Positions 35,166-43,756 of a stretch of 64,000 nt of DNA are shown one piece after another. A program made the position numbers and the translations under genes. The notes below the pieces were generated by a model, which saw only the letters and a list, made by a program, of their open reading frames with translations, was not told the origin of the DNA and did no database searches. Numbering within the stretch: the stretch's first letter is position 1; the number at the start of each line of letters is the position of its first letter. The DNA is from an uncultured Anaerolineae bacterium (GTDB lineage Bacteria; Chloroflexota; Anaerolineae; J036; Brachytrichaceae). The stretch spans positions 186,001 to 250,000 of the forward strand of contig CALGMA010000019.1 in the NCBI GenBank assembly GCA_937959265.1, in the 5' to 3' direction.

Positions 35166-35171
35166 TCAGCC

Positions 35172-35918
35172 ATGTCTGCGCGTGTGCTCATCGTGGATGA
35201 TGACCGGCAGATCGTCCGGCTGCTGCAGTCATACTTCGAGCGCGCCGGCATGACCGTCTTCACAGCCTATGATGGTGAGGAGGCGCTGCATTACATGCGC
35301 CGGGAGCGTCCAGATTGCGTGGTGCTCGACTTGATGATGCCGAAGCGCAGCGGCTGGGAGTTGACGCGCCTGGTGCGCGCCGATGCGCATCTCGCTGCGA
35401 CGCCGATCCTGATGCTGACCGCGCGGGTGGACGACACCGATAAGTTGATCGGCCTCGAGCTGGGCGCGGACGACTACGTCACCAAGCCTTTTAATCCTCA
35501 AGAGGTGGTCGCGCGCGTGCGGGCGATCCTGCGCCGAGCGCAGTGGAGCGCGCAAACGCCGCCGACTATATTCCAAGTTGGCGGCCTGCGGCTGAACGCC
35601 GGCGAGCATACCGTCACGCTGGATGGTCGGCCGGTTGACCTCACTCCGACTGAATTTGCGCTGTTGCGCGCGATGATGGCTAACCCAGACTACGCCTTTA
35701 CCCGCGGCGAGCTGATCGAGCAAGCGCTTGGCTACGACTACGAGGGCTTGGAACGCACGATTGACAGCCACATCAAGAACCTCCGCCGCAAGATCGAACC
35801 CGATCCGGCGAACCCCTCGTATATCGAGACGGTTGTCGGCGTGGGCTACCGGCTGCGCGCATCGCCGCTCGGCGAAGGGCGTCAGCGCGACGCAGCTAGT
35901 GCAGGAGACGCACTATGA
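35172..35918 (+). CDS. OmpR-family response regulator
   Basis: The protein has 248 residues. The receiver domain (1-120) carries DD in VDDDRQIV, phosphoacceptor D in CVVLDLMMPKRSGW, T in MLTARVDD and K in VTKPFNP. The winged-helix DNA-binding domain (about 135-232) ends with HIKNLRRKIEPDPANPSYIETVVGVGYRL, the classical PhoB/OmpR recognition region. A short polar tail follows. Its stop overlaps the kinase start (ATGA), so the two are translationally coupled. The regulon is unknown. Confidence 0.95.
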   Translation: MSARVLIVDDDRQIVRLLQSYFERAGMTVFTAYDGEEALHYMRRERPDCVVLDLMMPKRSGWELTRLVRADAHLAATPILMLTARVDDTDKLIGLELGADDYVTKPFNPQEVVARVRAILRRAQWSAQTPPTIFQVGGLRLNAGEHTVTLDGRPVDLTPTEFALLRAMMANPDYAFTRGELIEQALGYDYEGLERTIDSHIKNLRRKIEPDPANPSYIETVVGVGYRLRASPLGEGRQRDAASAGDAL

Positions 35919-37306
35919 ACCGCCTGTGGGTGCGCCTGACGCTGGCGTTTCTGCTGGTGACTTCGCTCATGGCTGTCTTCGTCGCCGGCGCCATCATGTG
36001 GAGCGCCGGCCGGCAGTTCCGCGGCTACCTAGCGCAGCCGGGTGTATTTGCGCGCGGCGGCGCGCTCGACGTCCTAGAAGCGCATTACGAAGCGCATGGC
36101 TCTTGGGCAGGTGTGGCGGATTCGCTCCGCGCGGCGCGCCCTCGCCTACGTCGTGGTGCGTTTCCCGAACGTCGCCCCCTGTTGCTCGTGGCCGATGCCC
36201 AAGGCAAGATCGTTTATGACGAGGCCGTCCGCGAACGCATTGGCCAAACGCTCGATCCGTTCGCGCTGGCCTCCGCGCAGCCGGTCGTCGTCAACGATGT
36301 CGTCGTAGGCTACTTGCTCGCCGGTTCGCCTGACTTCGACCCGCTTGGCCCGCTGGAGCGTCGCTTCCTGGGCGACTTGCAGCGCTCTGTGATCCTCATC
36401 GCGCTGGTCGGCGCCGGCTTAGGGATCGCAGTGGGTCTCTTTGTCAGCCGCAGCCTATCCAGGCCGCTGGCGATCGTAGCGCAGGCCGCGCACGCCTTCG
36501 CCCGGCGTGATTGGTCGCAGCGTGTGCCGCTGAAAGAAACAGCCCATATCGCCGAGGTCGCTGAAGTGGCGCAAGCCTTCAATCACATGGCTGATTCGCT
36601 GCAGCAGGCGGAGGCGCAACGGCGCAACCTGATGGCCGACGTGGCGCACGAGTTGCGCACGCCGCTGACGGTAATTCAAGGCTCGCTGCGCGCCTTGCTG
36701 GATGGCGTGCATCCTCTGCAGATGAAGGAAATCGCCGCCGTCTATGACGAGACGCGGTTGCTCTCGCGGTTGGTGGAGGATGTGCGCGAGCTGGCGCTGG
36801 CCGAAGCGCGCCAGTTGCCGATGACGATCCGGACGGTAGATGTCGGGGCGGCCTTGCAAGCGATGGCCGAACGTTTTGCGGCTGCCGCGGATGCGCACCA
36901 GGTTGCGCTGGGAGTCTCCGTCCCGGAGGGGCTTCCGCCGGCCCAGGCCGACCCGGATCGGCTGGCGCAAGTGCTGCACAACCTGGTGAGCAACGCCTTT
37001 CGCCATACGCCGCCGGGCGGCCGGATCACGCTGAGCGCCGAGGCGCAGCCCGCCGCCGTGCGCATGAGCGTGCGCGACACCGGCGAAGGTATTCCCGAAG
37101 AAGACCTGCCGCGCGTTTTTGACCGCTTCTATCGCGGCGATCGTTCGCGTTCGCGCAGCACGGGCGGGGCCGGCCTCGGCCTGGCCATCGCTAAGTCGCT
37201 GGTCGAGAACATGGGCGGCCAGATCGGCGTCGAGAGCCGGCAGGGGCAGGGCAGCGTGTTTTGGTTCACGTTGCCGGCTCTCGATCATCCAGAGCAATCA
37301 TCATGA
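35915..37306 (+). CDS. Membrane sensor histidine kinase with HAMP domain
   Basis: This 463-residue kinase has two membrane helices (about residues 8-30 and 155-176) enclosing an extracytoplasmic sensor of 120 residues. A HAMP domain follows (SRSLSRPLAIVAQAAHAFARRDWSQRV). HisKA has the phosphoacceptor histidine in MADVAHELRTPLTVIQGSL. HATPase motifs are NLVSNAFRHTPPGG, DTGEGIPEEDLPRVFDRFYRGD and GGAGLGLAIAKSLVENMGG. It overlaps the regulator gene by four bases. Its last six bases overlap the 3' end of bchP on the opposite strand. Confidence 0.95.
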   Translation: MNRLWVRLTLAFLLVTSLMAVFVAGAIMWSAGRQFRGYLAQPGVFARGGALDVLEAHYEAHGSWAGVADSLRAARPRLRRGAFPERRPLLLVADAQGKIVYDEAVRERIGQTLDPFALASAQPVVVNDVVVGYLLAGSPDFDPLGPLERRFLGDLQRSVILIALVGAGLGIAVGLFVSRSLSRPLAIVAQAAHAFARRDWSQRVPLKETAHIAEVAEVAQAFNHMADSLQQAEAQRRNLMADVAHELRTPLTVIQGSLRALLDGVHPLQMKEIAAVYDETRLLSRLVEDVRELALAEARQLPMTIRTVDVGAALQAMAERFAAAADAHQVALGVSVPEGLPPAQADPDRLAQVLHNLVSNAFRHTPPGGRITLSAEAQPAAVRMSVRDTGEGIPEEDLPRVFDRFYRGDRSRSRSTGGAGLGLAIAKSLVENMGGQIGVESRQGQGSVFWFTLPALDHPEQSS

Positions 37307-38530
37307 AGATGCGCTCGATGAACTCGCCTTCTCCTTCCGCCAATGCGTCCACTCGTGCACTGCTGTGCTTAGCCAATGCCTGGTAATGCGCATCTGCACC
37401 GTCCAGGGCGCAGGCTCGATATGTTTGGTCAGGTAGCCATCGAAGGTCAGGCGCTGTACATCGGGGTCGTCGCACATCTTGGCAAAGATCTCGCGTTGCA
37501 GGTCGCTGTTATAGCTGATGCGCTGTAGGAAGGCAAGGAAGAAGTACGTCGGGCGATAGGCTTTCCACCATGGCTTGTCGTAGTCCTGGCGGAGATTGGC
37601 AGCGGTCGGCGCGTCCAAGTGTTTGGCGATGGCGCGCGCGGCCATTTCGCCGCTCTTCATCGCCCAGTAGATGCCCTCCCCGCTGGTCTGCTGCACTAGG
37701 CCGGCGGCGTCGCCCACCAGCGCGGCGCGGTCGAACGAAAGGTGCTTGCGGGGGTGCATTGGGAGATGGTGCGCCTCGAACTTTACGCTCAGCCCTTCGC
37801 CAAGCTGATCGCGCAGCTTGTGCTTGAGGTTGGCCAGCAACTGGCGCGCCTCTTTGGTTTTGCCCGCGCCTGCGCCGATGCCGGCGGCCACGTGGTCGTA
37901 TTTGGGAAAGACCCAGGCGTATAAGTCGGGCGATACGTCGTCGCCTAGGTAGAGCGCCGCGCGTTTCTCCCAATATTCCATCGCGCGCGCCGGCAACCGG
38001 ATGCGCTCCTGGTAGGCCACCGCCATGGGCAGCCGCTCCAGGCCGAGCGACCTGGCGACGGTGGAATATGCGCCGTCCGCGCCGATCACCGCGTCGGCCT
38101 CAACGATGTGCGTCTTGTTGCGCTTGTCCTCGTAGGTGGCCCGGACGCCGCGCGGCCCAAACTCGATGTGCTCGAGCTTGCCCTCGATCAACACAGCGCC
38201 TTTGTTGACGGCGCGCTCGCGGATGTAGCGGTCGAACTTCTCGCGGCGCACCATGGCGATGAAGTCTGTCTCCGGCGCCGGGTGGCTGCTGAGGACGGGG
38301 AACTCGCTGTAGTGTCTGGGCGAGCACACGACGGCGATGGTGACTTTGCGATCAATCAGGTCATGCGGCAAATCCCAATCGCTAAACGCGCGCGGCGGCA
38401 CTGCACCACCGCATGGCTTGACGTAGTTCAGGTCGCGCTCGAGCAGGATCGTCTCGACGCCCAAATCGCGCAGTGTGTTGGCTGCCGTGCTGCCGCCCAC
38501 CGACGAACCGACCACCAGCACTTTCGACAT
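37301..38530 (-). CDS. bchP: Geranylgeranyl reductase (BchP/ChlP family)
   Basis: This 409-residue flavoprotein would reduce the geranylgeranyl chain of (bacterio)chlorophyll to phytyl. It has the FAD-binding N-terminus VLVVGSSVGGSTAANTLRDLG, the family motif KPCGGAVP near residue 40 and the second FAD motif ALVGDAAGLVQQTSGEGIYWAMKSG. The C-terminal region with WWKAYRPTYFFLAFLQ is typical of BchP rather than archaeal lipid reductases. bchG lies 93 bases upstream on the same strand, which strongly supports the pigment role. Its start has GGAGGTG in front of ATG 38530. Confidence 0.88.
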   Translation of the reverse strand: MSKVLVVGSSVGGSTAANTLRDLGVETILLERDLNYVKPCGGAVPPRAFSDWDLPHDLIDRKVTIAVVCSPRHYSEFPVLSSHPAPETDFIAMVRREKFDRYIRERAVNKGAVLIEGKLEHIEFGPRGVRATYEDKRNKTHIVEADAVIGADGAYSTVARSLGLERLPMAVAYQERIRLPARAMEYWEKRAALYLGDDVSPDLYAWVFPKYDHVAAGIGAGAGKTKEARQLLANLKHKLRDQLGEGLSVKFEAHHLPMHPRKHLSFDRAALVGDAAGLVQQTSGEGIYWAMKSGEMAARAIAKHLDAPTAANLRQDYDKPWWKAYRPTYFFLAFLQRISYNSDLQREIFAKMCDDPDVQRLTFDGYLTKHIEPAPWTVQMRITRHWLSTAVHEWTHWRKEKASSSSASS

Positions 38531-38623
38531 GGCTCACCTCCGTGTGTCATCGAATCACATCTATTTTGCGAACGAATGGCCGGATGCGCAATGTGCAAGA
38601 TGTGAAATGCGCAGCGCATTCCC

Positions 38624-39571
38624 TCATCCTAGCCCGATCGCCGCGACGAGCATCGCCCATGTGTAAGGGGGAATGCCAACGATGTTGTAGCGCACGGCCA
38701 TCGGCTGCGTCGGCTCGCGCACCAGTTGCGTCTGAACCCGCAACTGCGCCAGCAACAACAGAATGCACACGCCGGCTGCGATCGTGTTGCCCCAGGCAAA
38801 CTGTAGGCCAATGGCGACGAGCTGGGCGACGTTGATGATGACGACGGCGACCTTCGCGGCAGTGGACTCGCCATACATGGCCGGGATCGAGCGAATGCCC
38901 ATCTGCCGGTCGCCGGCGACGCTCTTGAAGTCGTTGATGATCATCGTGCCGGTCACGCCCAGGCCGTAGATCAGCGCCAGGATCATGCTCTGCGCGGCGC
39001 CGGCGGATTGCAACTGCGGATCAAAGGTGAAATGGCCGGCGATCCACGCGCACGTCTCGTAGGTCAGGCCGATAGCCAGGTTGCCCAGCCAGCCGTTCTT
39101 CTTGAGCCGGATCGGCTCCGCCGAGTAGGCCAGCGCGATCAGGATGCCGATGAAAGCAACGAGCGCCACCGGTGGGCCGAGGAACAACGCGATGGCCATC
39201 GCGGCTGCGCCCAAGATGGCGATGATCGCGAACACTTGGTTGCGCGTGGCCTTGCCCGATGGGATCAGCCTTTCGGGCTGGTTGATCGCGTCCACGTCGC
39301 GGTCGCACCAGTCATTCCACACCTGCGAGAACCCCACCAGCAGCGGCCCGGCCATCAGCGTGCCGATGGCGATCTTGCCGACGCTGAGGACGCTGTGCCA
39401 TACGTCGCCGCCAAGGTCGAAGTAGATGCTGTGGCTGGCCACACAACCCACCACGAACGCCCACGCCGGCGCGAACCACGTGTAGGGCTCCATCAGCGTG
39501 AACATGACCTTGAAGAAGGGCAGCGGTTCGTTCGCCGGCCGACGGCCGGCAACTTGAAGATTGCTGTTCAT
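38624..39571 (-). CDS. bchG: Bacteriochlorophyll/chlorophyll synthase (UbiA prenyltransferase family)
   Basis: This 315-residue polytopic membrane enzyme attaches a prenyl chain to (bacterio)chlorophyllide. The first aspartate-rich motif, NDWCDRDVDAINQPERLIPSG, is diagnostic for BchG/ChlG and binds prenyl diphosphate through magnesium. The second motif, DFKSVAGDRQMGIRSIPAMYG, follows in the third cytoplasmic loop. About eight membrane helices are present. Neighbouring bchP completes the last two steps of pigment synthesis. The upstream glycosyltransferase gene ends 14 bases before the start. Confidence 0.9.
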   Translation of the reverse strand: MNSNLQVAGRRPANEPLPFFKVMFTLMEPYTWFAPAWAFVVGCVASHSIYFDLGGDVWHSVLSVGKIAIGTLMAGPLLVGFSQVWNDWCDRDVDAINQPERLIPSGKATRNQVFAIIAILGAAAMAIALFLGPPVALVAFIGILIALAYSAEPIRLKKNGWLGNLAIGLTYETCAWIAGHFTFDPQLQSAGAAQSMILALIYGLGVTGTMIINDFKSVAGDRQMGIRSIPAMYGESTAAKVAVVIINVAQLVAIGLQFAWGNTIAAGVCILLLLAQLRVQTQLVREPTQPMAVRYNIVGIPPYTWAMLVAAIGLG

Positions 39572-39585
39572 GTGGAAGCGCTAGT

Positions 39586-40770
39586 TTAGCCGGAATTGCA
39601 GAAGGGGGCTGACGGGCTGGGCATCGCAAGCGCTTCGTCATACACCGCCTCGATGCGCGCAATCATGCGATCCAACGTGAACTCGGCCCGCACGCGCTGC
39701 TGCGCCGCCTCGCCCATCGTCCGGCGCAGCGCAGCGTCGCGCAGCGCATTCACGGCTTGCACGATGGCCTGTGGGTCGCGCGGCGGGATGACCAGGCCGG
39801 TAGCGCCGTGCTGGTTGATCCAGCTCGTCGCCGTGCCGACCTCTGTCGAGATCACCGGCAGGCCGCTGGCCATCGCTTCCAGGATGGCGATGCCGAACGC
39901 TTCGGCGCGCGAATTGGCCGGGATGGCGTAGATATCTGCGGCGTGATAGTAGTCCGGCAACGCCTCGTCGCTCACCTCGCCGACAAAGATCACCCGGTCG
40001 GCCACGCCTAGCCGCTGCGCCAGCGCCTTCCATGCCGCTTCCATCGGCCCGACCCCGACGATGACGGCGACGACGCCCGGCAGATCGGGCATGGCGCGGA
40101 TGAGATCATCCAGGCCTTTGTAGTAGCGCAGCCGCCCGACGCTCAGCAGCACCAGCGGCTCTCCTAAGGCAGTATGAGTGGCAGCGAGGAGCTGGCTACG
40201 CAGCGCCGCGCGCCGGCGGCTTCTGTCATCGTCGCCCGTGTCGAAGCAATCTGTGTGTATGCCTAATGGAACCACACGGCATTTGTCCAGATGATTGCGC
40301 AGCCAGGGTGATGTGCGCGCGTATGTTTCGCTGGTGGGTACGATCACGTTGGCTTGAGCGACGACGCGGCGCAGCACGGGCGCATACAGGCGCAACAGCG
40401 CCTTTTGCCGCACGATGTCGCTGTGCCAGGTGATCACGGTGCGCTTTGCCCGGCCAAACCACAAATTGCACGCTTCGCCGACCGGGTAGGGCGCGTGTAG
40501 GTGAGCGATATCTGCGCCGTCCGTGAGCCGGGCGACCGCTCGTGGGAAGGCCGCGCTGATCGGCGCCGATTGCACGTTCAGGTGGCGCGGCGCCTTGGTC
40601 ACGCGCACGCCGTTGAGCTGTTCGGTTCGGCCTGTTGCGTTCAGGCTGGTCACCAGCACATCCACGCGATGCCCATGCTGGGCTTGCGCCTCGGCCACTT
40701 GGCGGATGTGGTTTTCGATGCCGCCTAGCACTGGGAAGTAGTCCTTGTAGATGTGGACGATGCGCAGCAT
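39586..40770 (-). CDS. Family 4-type glycosyltransferase
   Basis: A 394-residue GT-B enzyme. It opens MLRIVHIYKDYFPVLGGIENHIRQVAEAQAQHGH, the acceptor-side Gly-rich loop of GT4 proteins. The nucleotide-sugar half has LLSVGRLRYYKGLDDLIRAM and the EAFGIAILEAMASGLPVISTEVG motif, in which the EX7E glutamates contact the donor. It probably transfers a sugar to a lipid or surface glycan; donor and acceptor are unknown. Four bases separate it from the preceding glycosyltransferase. Confidence 0.9.
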   Translation of the reverse strand: MLRIVHIYKDYFPVLGGIENHIRQVAEAQAQHGHRVDVLVTSLNATGRTEQLNGVRVTKAPRHLNVQSAPISAAFPRAVARLTDGADIAHLHAPYPVGEACNLWFGRAKRTVITWHSDIVRQKALLRLYAPVLRRVVAQANVIVPTSETYARTSPWLRNHLDKCRVVPLGIHTDCFDTGDDDRSRRRAALRSQLLAATHTALGEPLVLLSVGRLRYYKGLDDLIRAMPDLPGVVAVIVGVGPMEAAWKALAQRLGVADRVIFVGEVSDEALPDYYHAADIYAIPANSRAEAFGIAILEAMASGLPVISTEVGTATSWINQHGATGLVIPPRDPQAIVQAVNALRDAALRRTMGEAAQQRVRAEFTLDRMIARIEAVYDEALAMPSPSAPFCNSG

Positions 40771-40774
40771 GACA

Positions 40775-41959
40775 TCAAGTCGAGCGCGCGCGTTCGAGCG
40801 CGCTGCGGTACACGTTCACCGTCTGCCGGGCCGTCTCGCGCCAACTGAACTGCGCCGCGCGCGCCAGGCTGCGCGCGCGGAGTTGGGCGCGCAGAGATTC
40901 GTCGCGCAGCGCGCGCAGGCAGGCTTCCGCAATTTCGAGTGGTTGCTTGGGGTCGAACAACAGAGCCGCTTCGCCGGCGACCTCCGGCAGCGACGAGCGG
41001 TTTGAACAAGCGACCGGCGCGCCGCACGCCATCGCCTCCAGCACGGTCAGGCCAAAGCCCTCGTGCAGCGAAGGGTAGACGAACAGGTCGCAGGCCGAAT
41101 AGAGCGCCGCCGCTTGCGCGTCGCTGACGCTGCCGATGAAGCGCACCCACGGCGCGATGCCCAGCGTCTGGGCGCGCGACTGCGCCTCGGGATAGCGCGG
41201 GTCCTGATGGCCGGCGATGACGAGCAGGGGAGGATGCGGCTGGGGAGTGAGCGACGACCTTCCCGCGTCTGCTCCCCAGCGATTGACGATCGCCTGCCAC
41301 GCTTCGATCAATCGCGCCAGGTTTTTGTGGGGCTTATTGCTGCCCAGGTAGAGCGCGAAGCGCGGCGGAAGGTCAAACTGGGCGCGGACGCGCGCGATGT
41401 GTGACTCGGCCTGGGGCGTGAAGGCTGAATCGGCGGCCAGCGGGACCACCGTCAAGCGCGGCGCAATTGCGGGGAAGAAGCGCGTCAGCTCGCGCGCCGC
41501 CGACTGCGAGATAGTGATGATGCGTCGCGAGGCGCCGACCGCGATTCGGTGCAACAGGCGAATCATGAGCCGGGCGCGCAGCGACGGCGCGTGTTGCGGA
41601 TACAGGAAGGGGATGGCGTCGAAGAGCGTGATCACCGACGGCGGGCGCGCCCTGCGCGGTCGGACGTAGTAGGGGTAGTGCACTACGGTGTCCCGCGCCT
41701 CTGGCGCAACCGGCGCGCGCAGCACGTTGCGCAGGTCGAAAATTGTGCAGCGATATGCCTGCCAGATGACGCGCTCGCCATGCGTCGCGCGCAGGGCGGC
41801 GAGGTCATAGCGCGTGTTTGCGGCGTCTGGGGAATAAAGCACCCTTAAGCAGTCGCCGGCTTCGAGCGCGCCGGCCAGCTCGGTCAGCAGGTTGAAGGCG
41901 TAGCGACCGATGCCAGGGAAGTGATCCTGAATGACGCGGGCGTCGAAGACGACGTTCAT
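40775..41959 (-). CDS. Family 4-type glycosyltransferase
   Basis: A second GT-B enzyme of 394 residues with N-terminal VVFDARVIQDHFPGIGRYAFNLLTEL. The donor half has ALYLGSNKPHKNLARLIEAW and YPSLHEGFGLTVLEAMACGAPVACSNRSSLPEVAG, the EX7E region, matching mannosyltransferase-like enzymes. A proline-rich segment (SSLTPQPHPP) interrupts the donor half. The start overlaps the stop of the dolichol-phosphate-mannose-synthase-like gene (ATGA). The three transferases together suggest assembly of a mannose-containing glycan. Confidence 0.9.
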   Translation of the reverse strand: MNVVFDARVIQDHFPGIGRYAFNLLTELAGALEAGDCLRVLYSPDAANTRYDLAALRATHGERVIWQAYRCTIFDLRNVLRAPVAPEARDTVVHYPYYVRPRRARPPSVITLFDAIPFLYPQHAPSLRARLMIRLLHRIAVGASRRIITISQSAARELTRFFPAIAPRLTVVPLAADSAFTPQAESHIARVRAQFDLPPRFALYLGSNKPHKNLARLIEAWQAIVNRWGADAGRSSLTPQPHPPLLVIAGHQDPRYPEAQSRAQTLGIAPWVRFIGSVSDAQAAALYSACDLFVYPSLHEGFGLTVLEAMACGAPVACSNRSSLPEVAGEAALLFDPKQPLEIAEACLRALRDESLRAQLRARSLARAAQFSWRETARQTVNVYRSALERARST

Positions 41960-42699
41960 GGCCGGTGCGGCGAACGTCGCGCCTCCGGTGGGCCGATCAG
42001 CCGGTCGCGCAGACGACGATAAGTGAGCCGTGACACGGTATAAGCCGCGCGCGCGATCTCCGCAGAGGATATTTTCGACTGGCCGCGCGTTCGGTCTGCA
42101 AAGATGATCGGCACCTCGACGATGCTGAAGCCGAAACCCTGCACCAGGTTCAGCATCTCGATTAAAAAGGAGTAGCCGTTCGAGAAAACCGAATCAATCG
42201 GCACGGTCTGGAGCACGGCGGCGCGGTAGAGGCGAAAGCCGGCGGTGCAGTCGCGCGGTCGCAGGCCGAGCGCGGCGCGCGCAACCGCGTTGGCCGTTTT
42301 GCTCAGGAAGCGCCGATGGAAGGGATACAACACATCGCCGTCGGCCACGTAGCGCGAGCCGATCACCAAGTCGGCGCGTTCGATCGCGCGCAGCATAGCC
42401 GGGATGTAGCGCGGGTGGTGTGAGAAGTCCGCGTCCATGGTCAGCACGGCGTCGTAACCGTGATCCAACGCGAAGTGAAAGCCGGTCAAGTAGGCCGTGC
42501 CTAAGCCGAGCTTGCCGGCGCGATGCACCACATGCGCGCGCGGCTCGCGCGCCGCCCAATCGTCGGCGATGCGGCCTGTGCCGTCCGGCGAGGCATCGTC
42601 CACGACGCAAATATCGAGCGGCAACGCCAACAGCTCCGGGATGAGCAGGGCGATGTTTTCGGCCTCGTTGTAGGTGGGCAGGACGACGATGACGCGCAC
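41956..42699 (-). CDS. Family 2 glycosyltransferase, polyprenol-phosphate mannosyltransferase-like
   Basis: A 247-residue GT-A enzyme with the GT2 opening VIVVLPTYNEAENIALLIPELL. The donor motifs are VVDDASPDGTGRIADDWA and the DxD-type LTMDADFSHHP near residue 95. It matches dolichyl/polyprenyl-phosphate mannose synthases in length and motif order (IGSRYVADGDV follows). No C-terminal membrane helices are seen. It would make a lipid-linked mannose donor, possibly used by membrane transferases outside this window. The start codon appears to be GTG at 42699. Confidence 0.9.
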   Translation of the reverse strand: MRVIVVLPTYNEAENIALLIPELLALPLDICVVDDASPDGTGRIADDWAAREPRAHVVHRAGKLGLGTAYLTGFHFALDHGYDAVLTMDADFSHHPRYIPAMLRAIERADLVIGSRYVADGDVLYPFHRRFLSKTANAVARAALGLRPRDCTAGFRLYRAAVLQTVPIDSVFSNGYSFLIEMLNLVQGFGFSIVEVPIIFADRTRGQSKISSAEIARAAYTVSRLTYRRLRDRLIGPPEARRSPHRP

Positions 42700-42742
42700 G
42701 GTTAGGGGGCAGCGACGGGCGCCGGCGCTGCGGGCGCGGCGA

Positions 42743-43723
42743 TCATCGCAGCGCCTCCTTGACGGCGGCGACTATATCATCCTTGCCGGGCAGGACGAAC
42801 TGCTCCAGCGACGGCGCGTATGGCAGCGGCACATTCTTGGCCGCCACCCGCCGGATGGGCGCGTCGAGGTAATCCAAGGCATGTTCGGCGAGCACGGCGG
42901 CGATCTCCGCGCCGGGGCCGCTGCGCTTGTGCGCCTCGTGCGCGATCACGGCGCGGCCGGTCTTCTTGACGCTGGCGATCAGCGTCGGCGCGTCCAGCGG
43001 CACAAGGGTGCGCGGGTCAATCACCTCGCACGAGACGGCGGGCGAGCCTGCGGCCAGCGCGTCGGCTGCGGCCAGCGCATGTTGTACCATGCCGCCGATG
43101 GCGATGATCGTGACGTCGCGGCCCTCGCGCAGCACATTCGCCCGGCCGAATTCCACCACATAGTCCCCTTCGGGCACTGCGCCTCTTGCCGCATAGAGCA
43201 TCTTGTGCTCGAAGAACAGCACCGGGTCTTCCCCGCGAATGGCGCTCTTGAGCAGCCCTTTGGCGTCGGCCGGCGTGGCCGGCGTGACGATCTTGACGCC
43301 GGGGATGTTCATGAACCACGACTCCGGGCTTTGCGAGTGTTGCGCCGCGGCTGCGCCGGGCGCGCCGGTGGTGACGCGGATGGTCAGCGGCACGCGCGCT
43401 TTGCCGCCGCTCATGTAGCGGGCTTTGGCGACCTGGTTGATGATCTGGTCGCCCGCGCAGCCGAGGAAGTCGCCGAACATGATCTCGACGACCGGCCGCA
43501 TGCCCATCATGGCCGCGCCCAGCGCCGCGCCGATGATGCCGGCTTCGCTGATCGGCGTGTCGCGCACGCGCTCGTCGCCGAATTGCTGGATGAGGCCCTG
43601 CGTGACGCCGAATACGCCGCCCATCACGCCGACATCTTCGCCCATGATGAACACGCTGGGGTCGCGCGCCATCTCCTCGCGCAATGCTTCGTTGATCGCT
43701 TCGCTGTAAGTTAAGGTTCGCAT
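42743..43723 (-). CDS. pdhB: Pyruvate/branched-chain 2-oxoacid dehydrogenase E1 beta subunit
   Basis: This 326-residue thiamine-diphosphate subunit has the transketolase-like pyrimidine-binding domain (MGEDVGVMGGVFGVTQGL, then DTPISEAGIIGAALGAAMMGMRPVVEIMF). The C-terminal domain contains AEIAAVLAEHALDYLDAPI. It normally forms an alpha2-beta2 heterotetramer with an E1 alpha subunit. No E1 alpha, E2 or E3 gene adjoins it: the genes on either side are an ABC-2 permease and a glycosyltransferase. Whether it works on pyruvate, 2-oxoisovalerate or acetoin cannot be decided from this subunit. Confidence 0.9.
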   Translation of the reverse strand: MRTLTYSEAINEALREEMARDPSVFIMGEDVGVMGGVFGVTQGLIQQFGDERVRDTPISEAGIIGAALGAAMMGMRPVVEIMFGDFLGCAGDQIINQVAKARYMSGGKARVPLTIRVTTGAPGAAAAQHSQSPESWFMNIPGVKIVTPATPADAKGLLKSAIRGEDPVLFFEHKMLYAARGAVPEGDYVVEFGRANVLREGRDVTIIAIGGMVQHALAAADALAAGSPAVSCEVIDPRTLVPLDAPTLIASVKKTGRAVIAHEAHKRSGPGAEIAAVLAEHALDYLDAPIRRVAAKNVPLPYAPSLEQFVLPGKDDIVAAVKEALR

Positions 43724-43756
43724 GCGTGTTCGGATTATGCCGCAGCCGCGCGCGCG

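Noticed and set aside
42674-43714. 346-codon plus-strand frame opposite the E1-beta gene
   Set aside because: Antisense shadow with unlikely composition.
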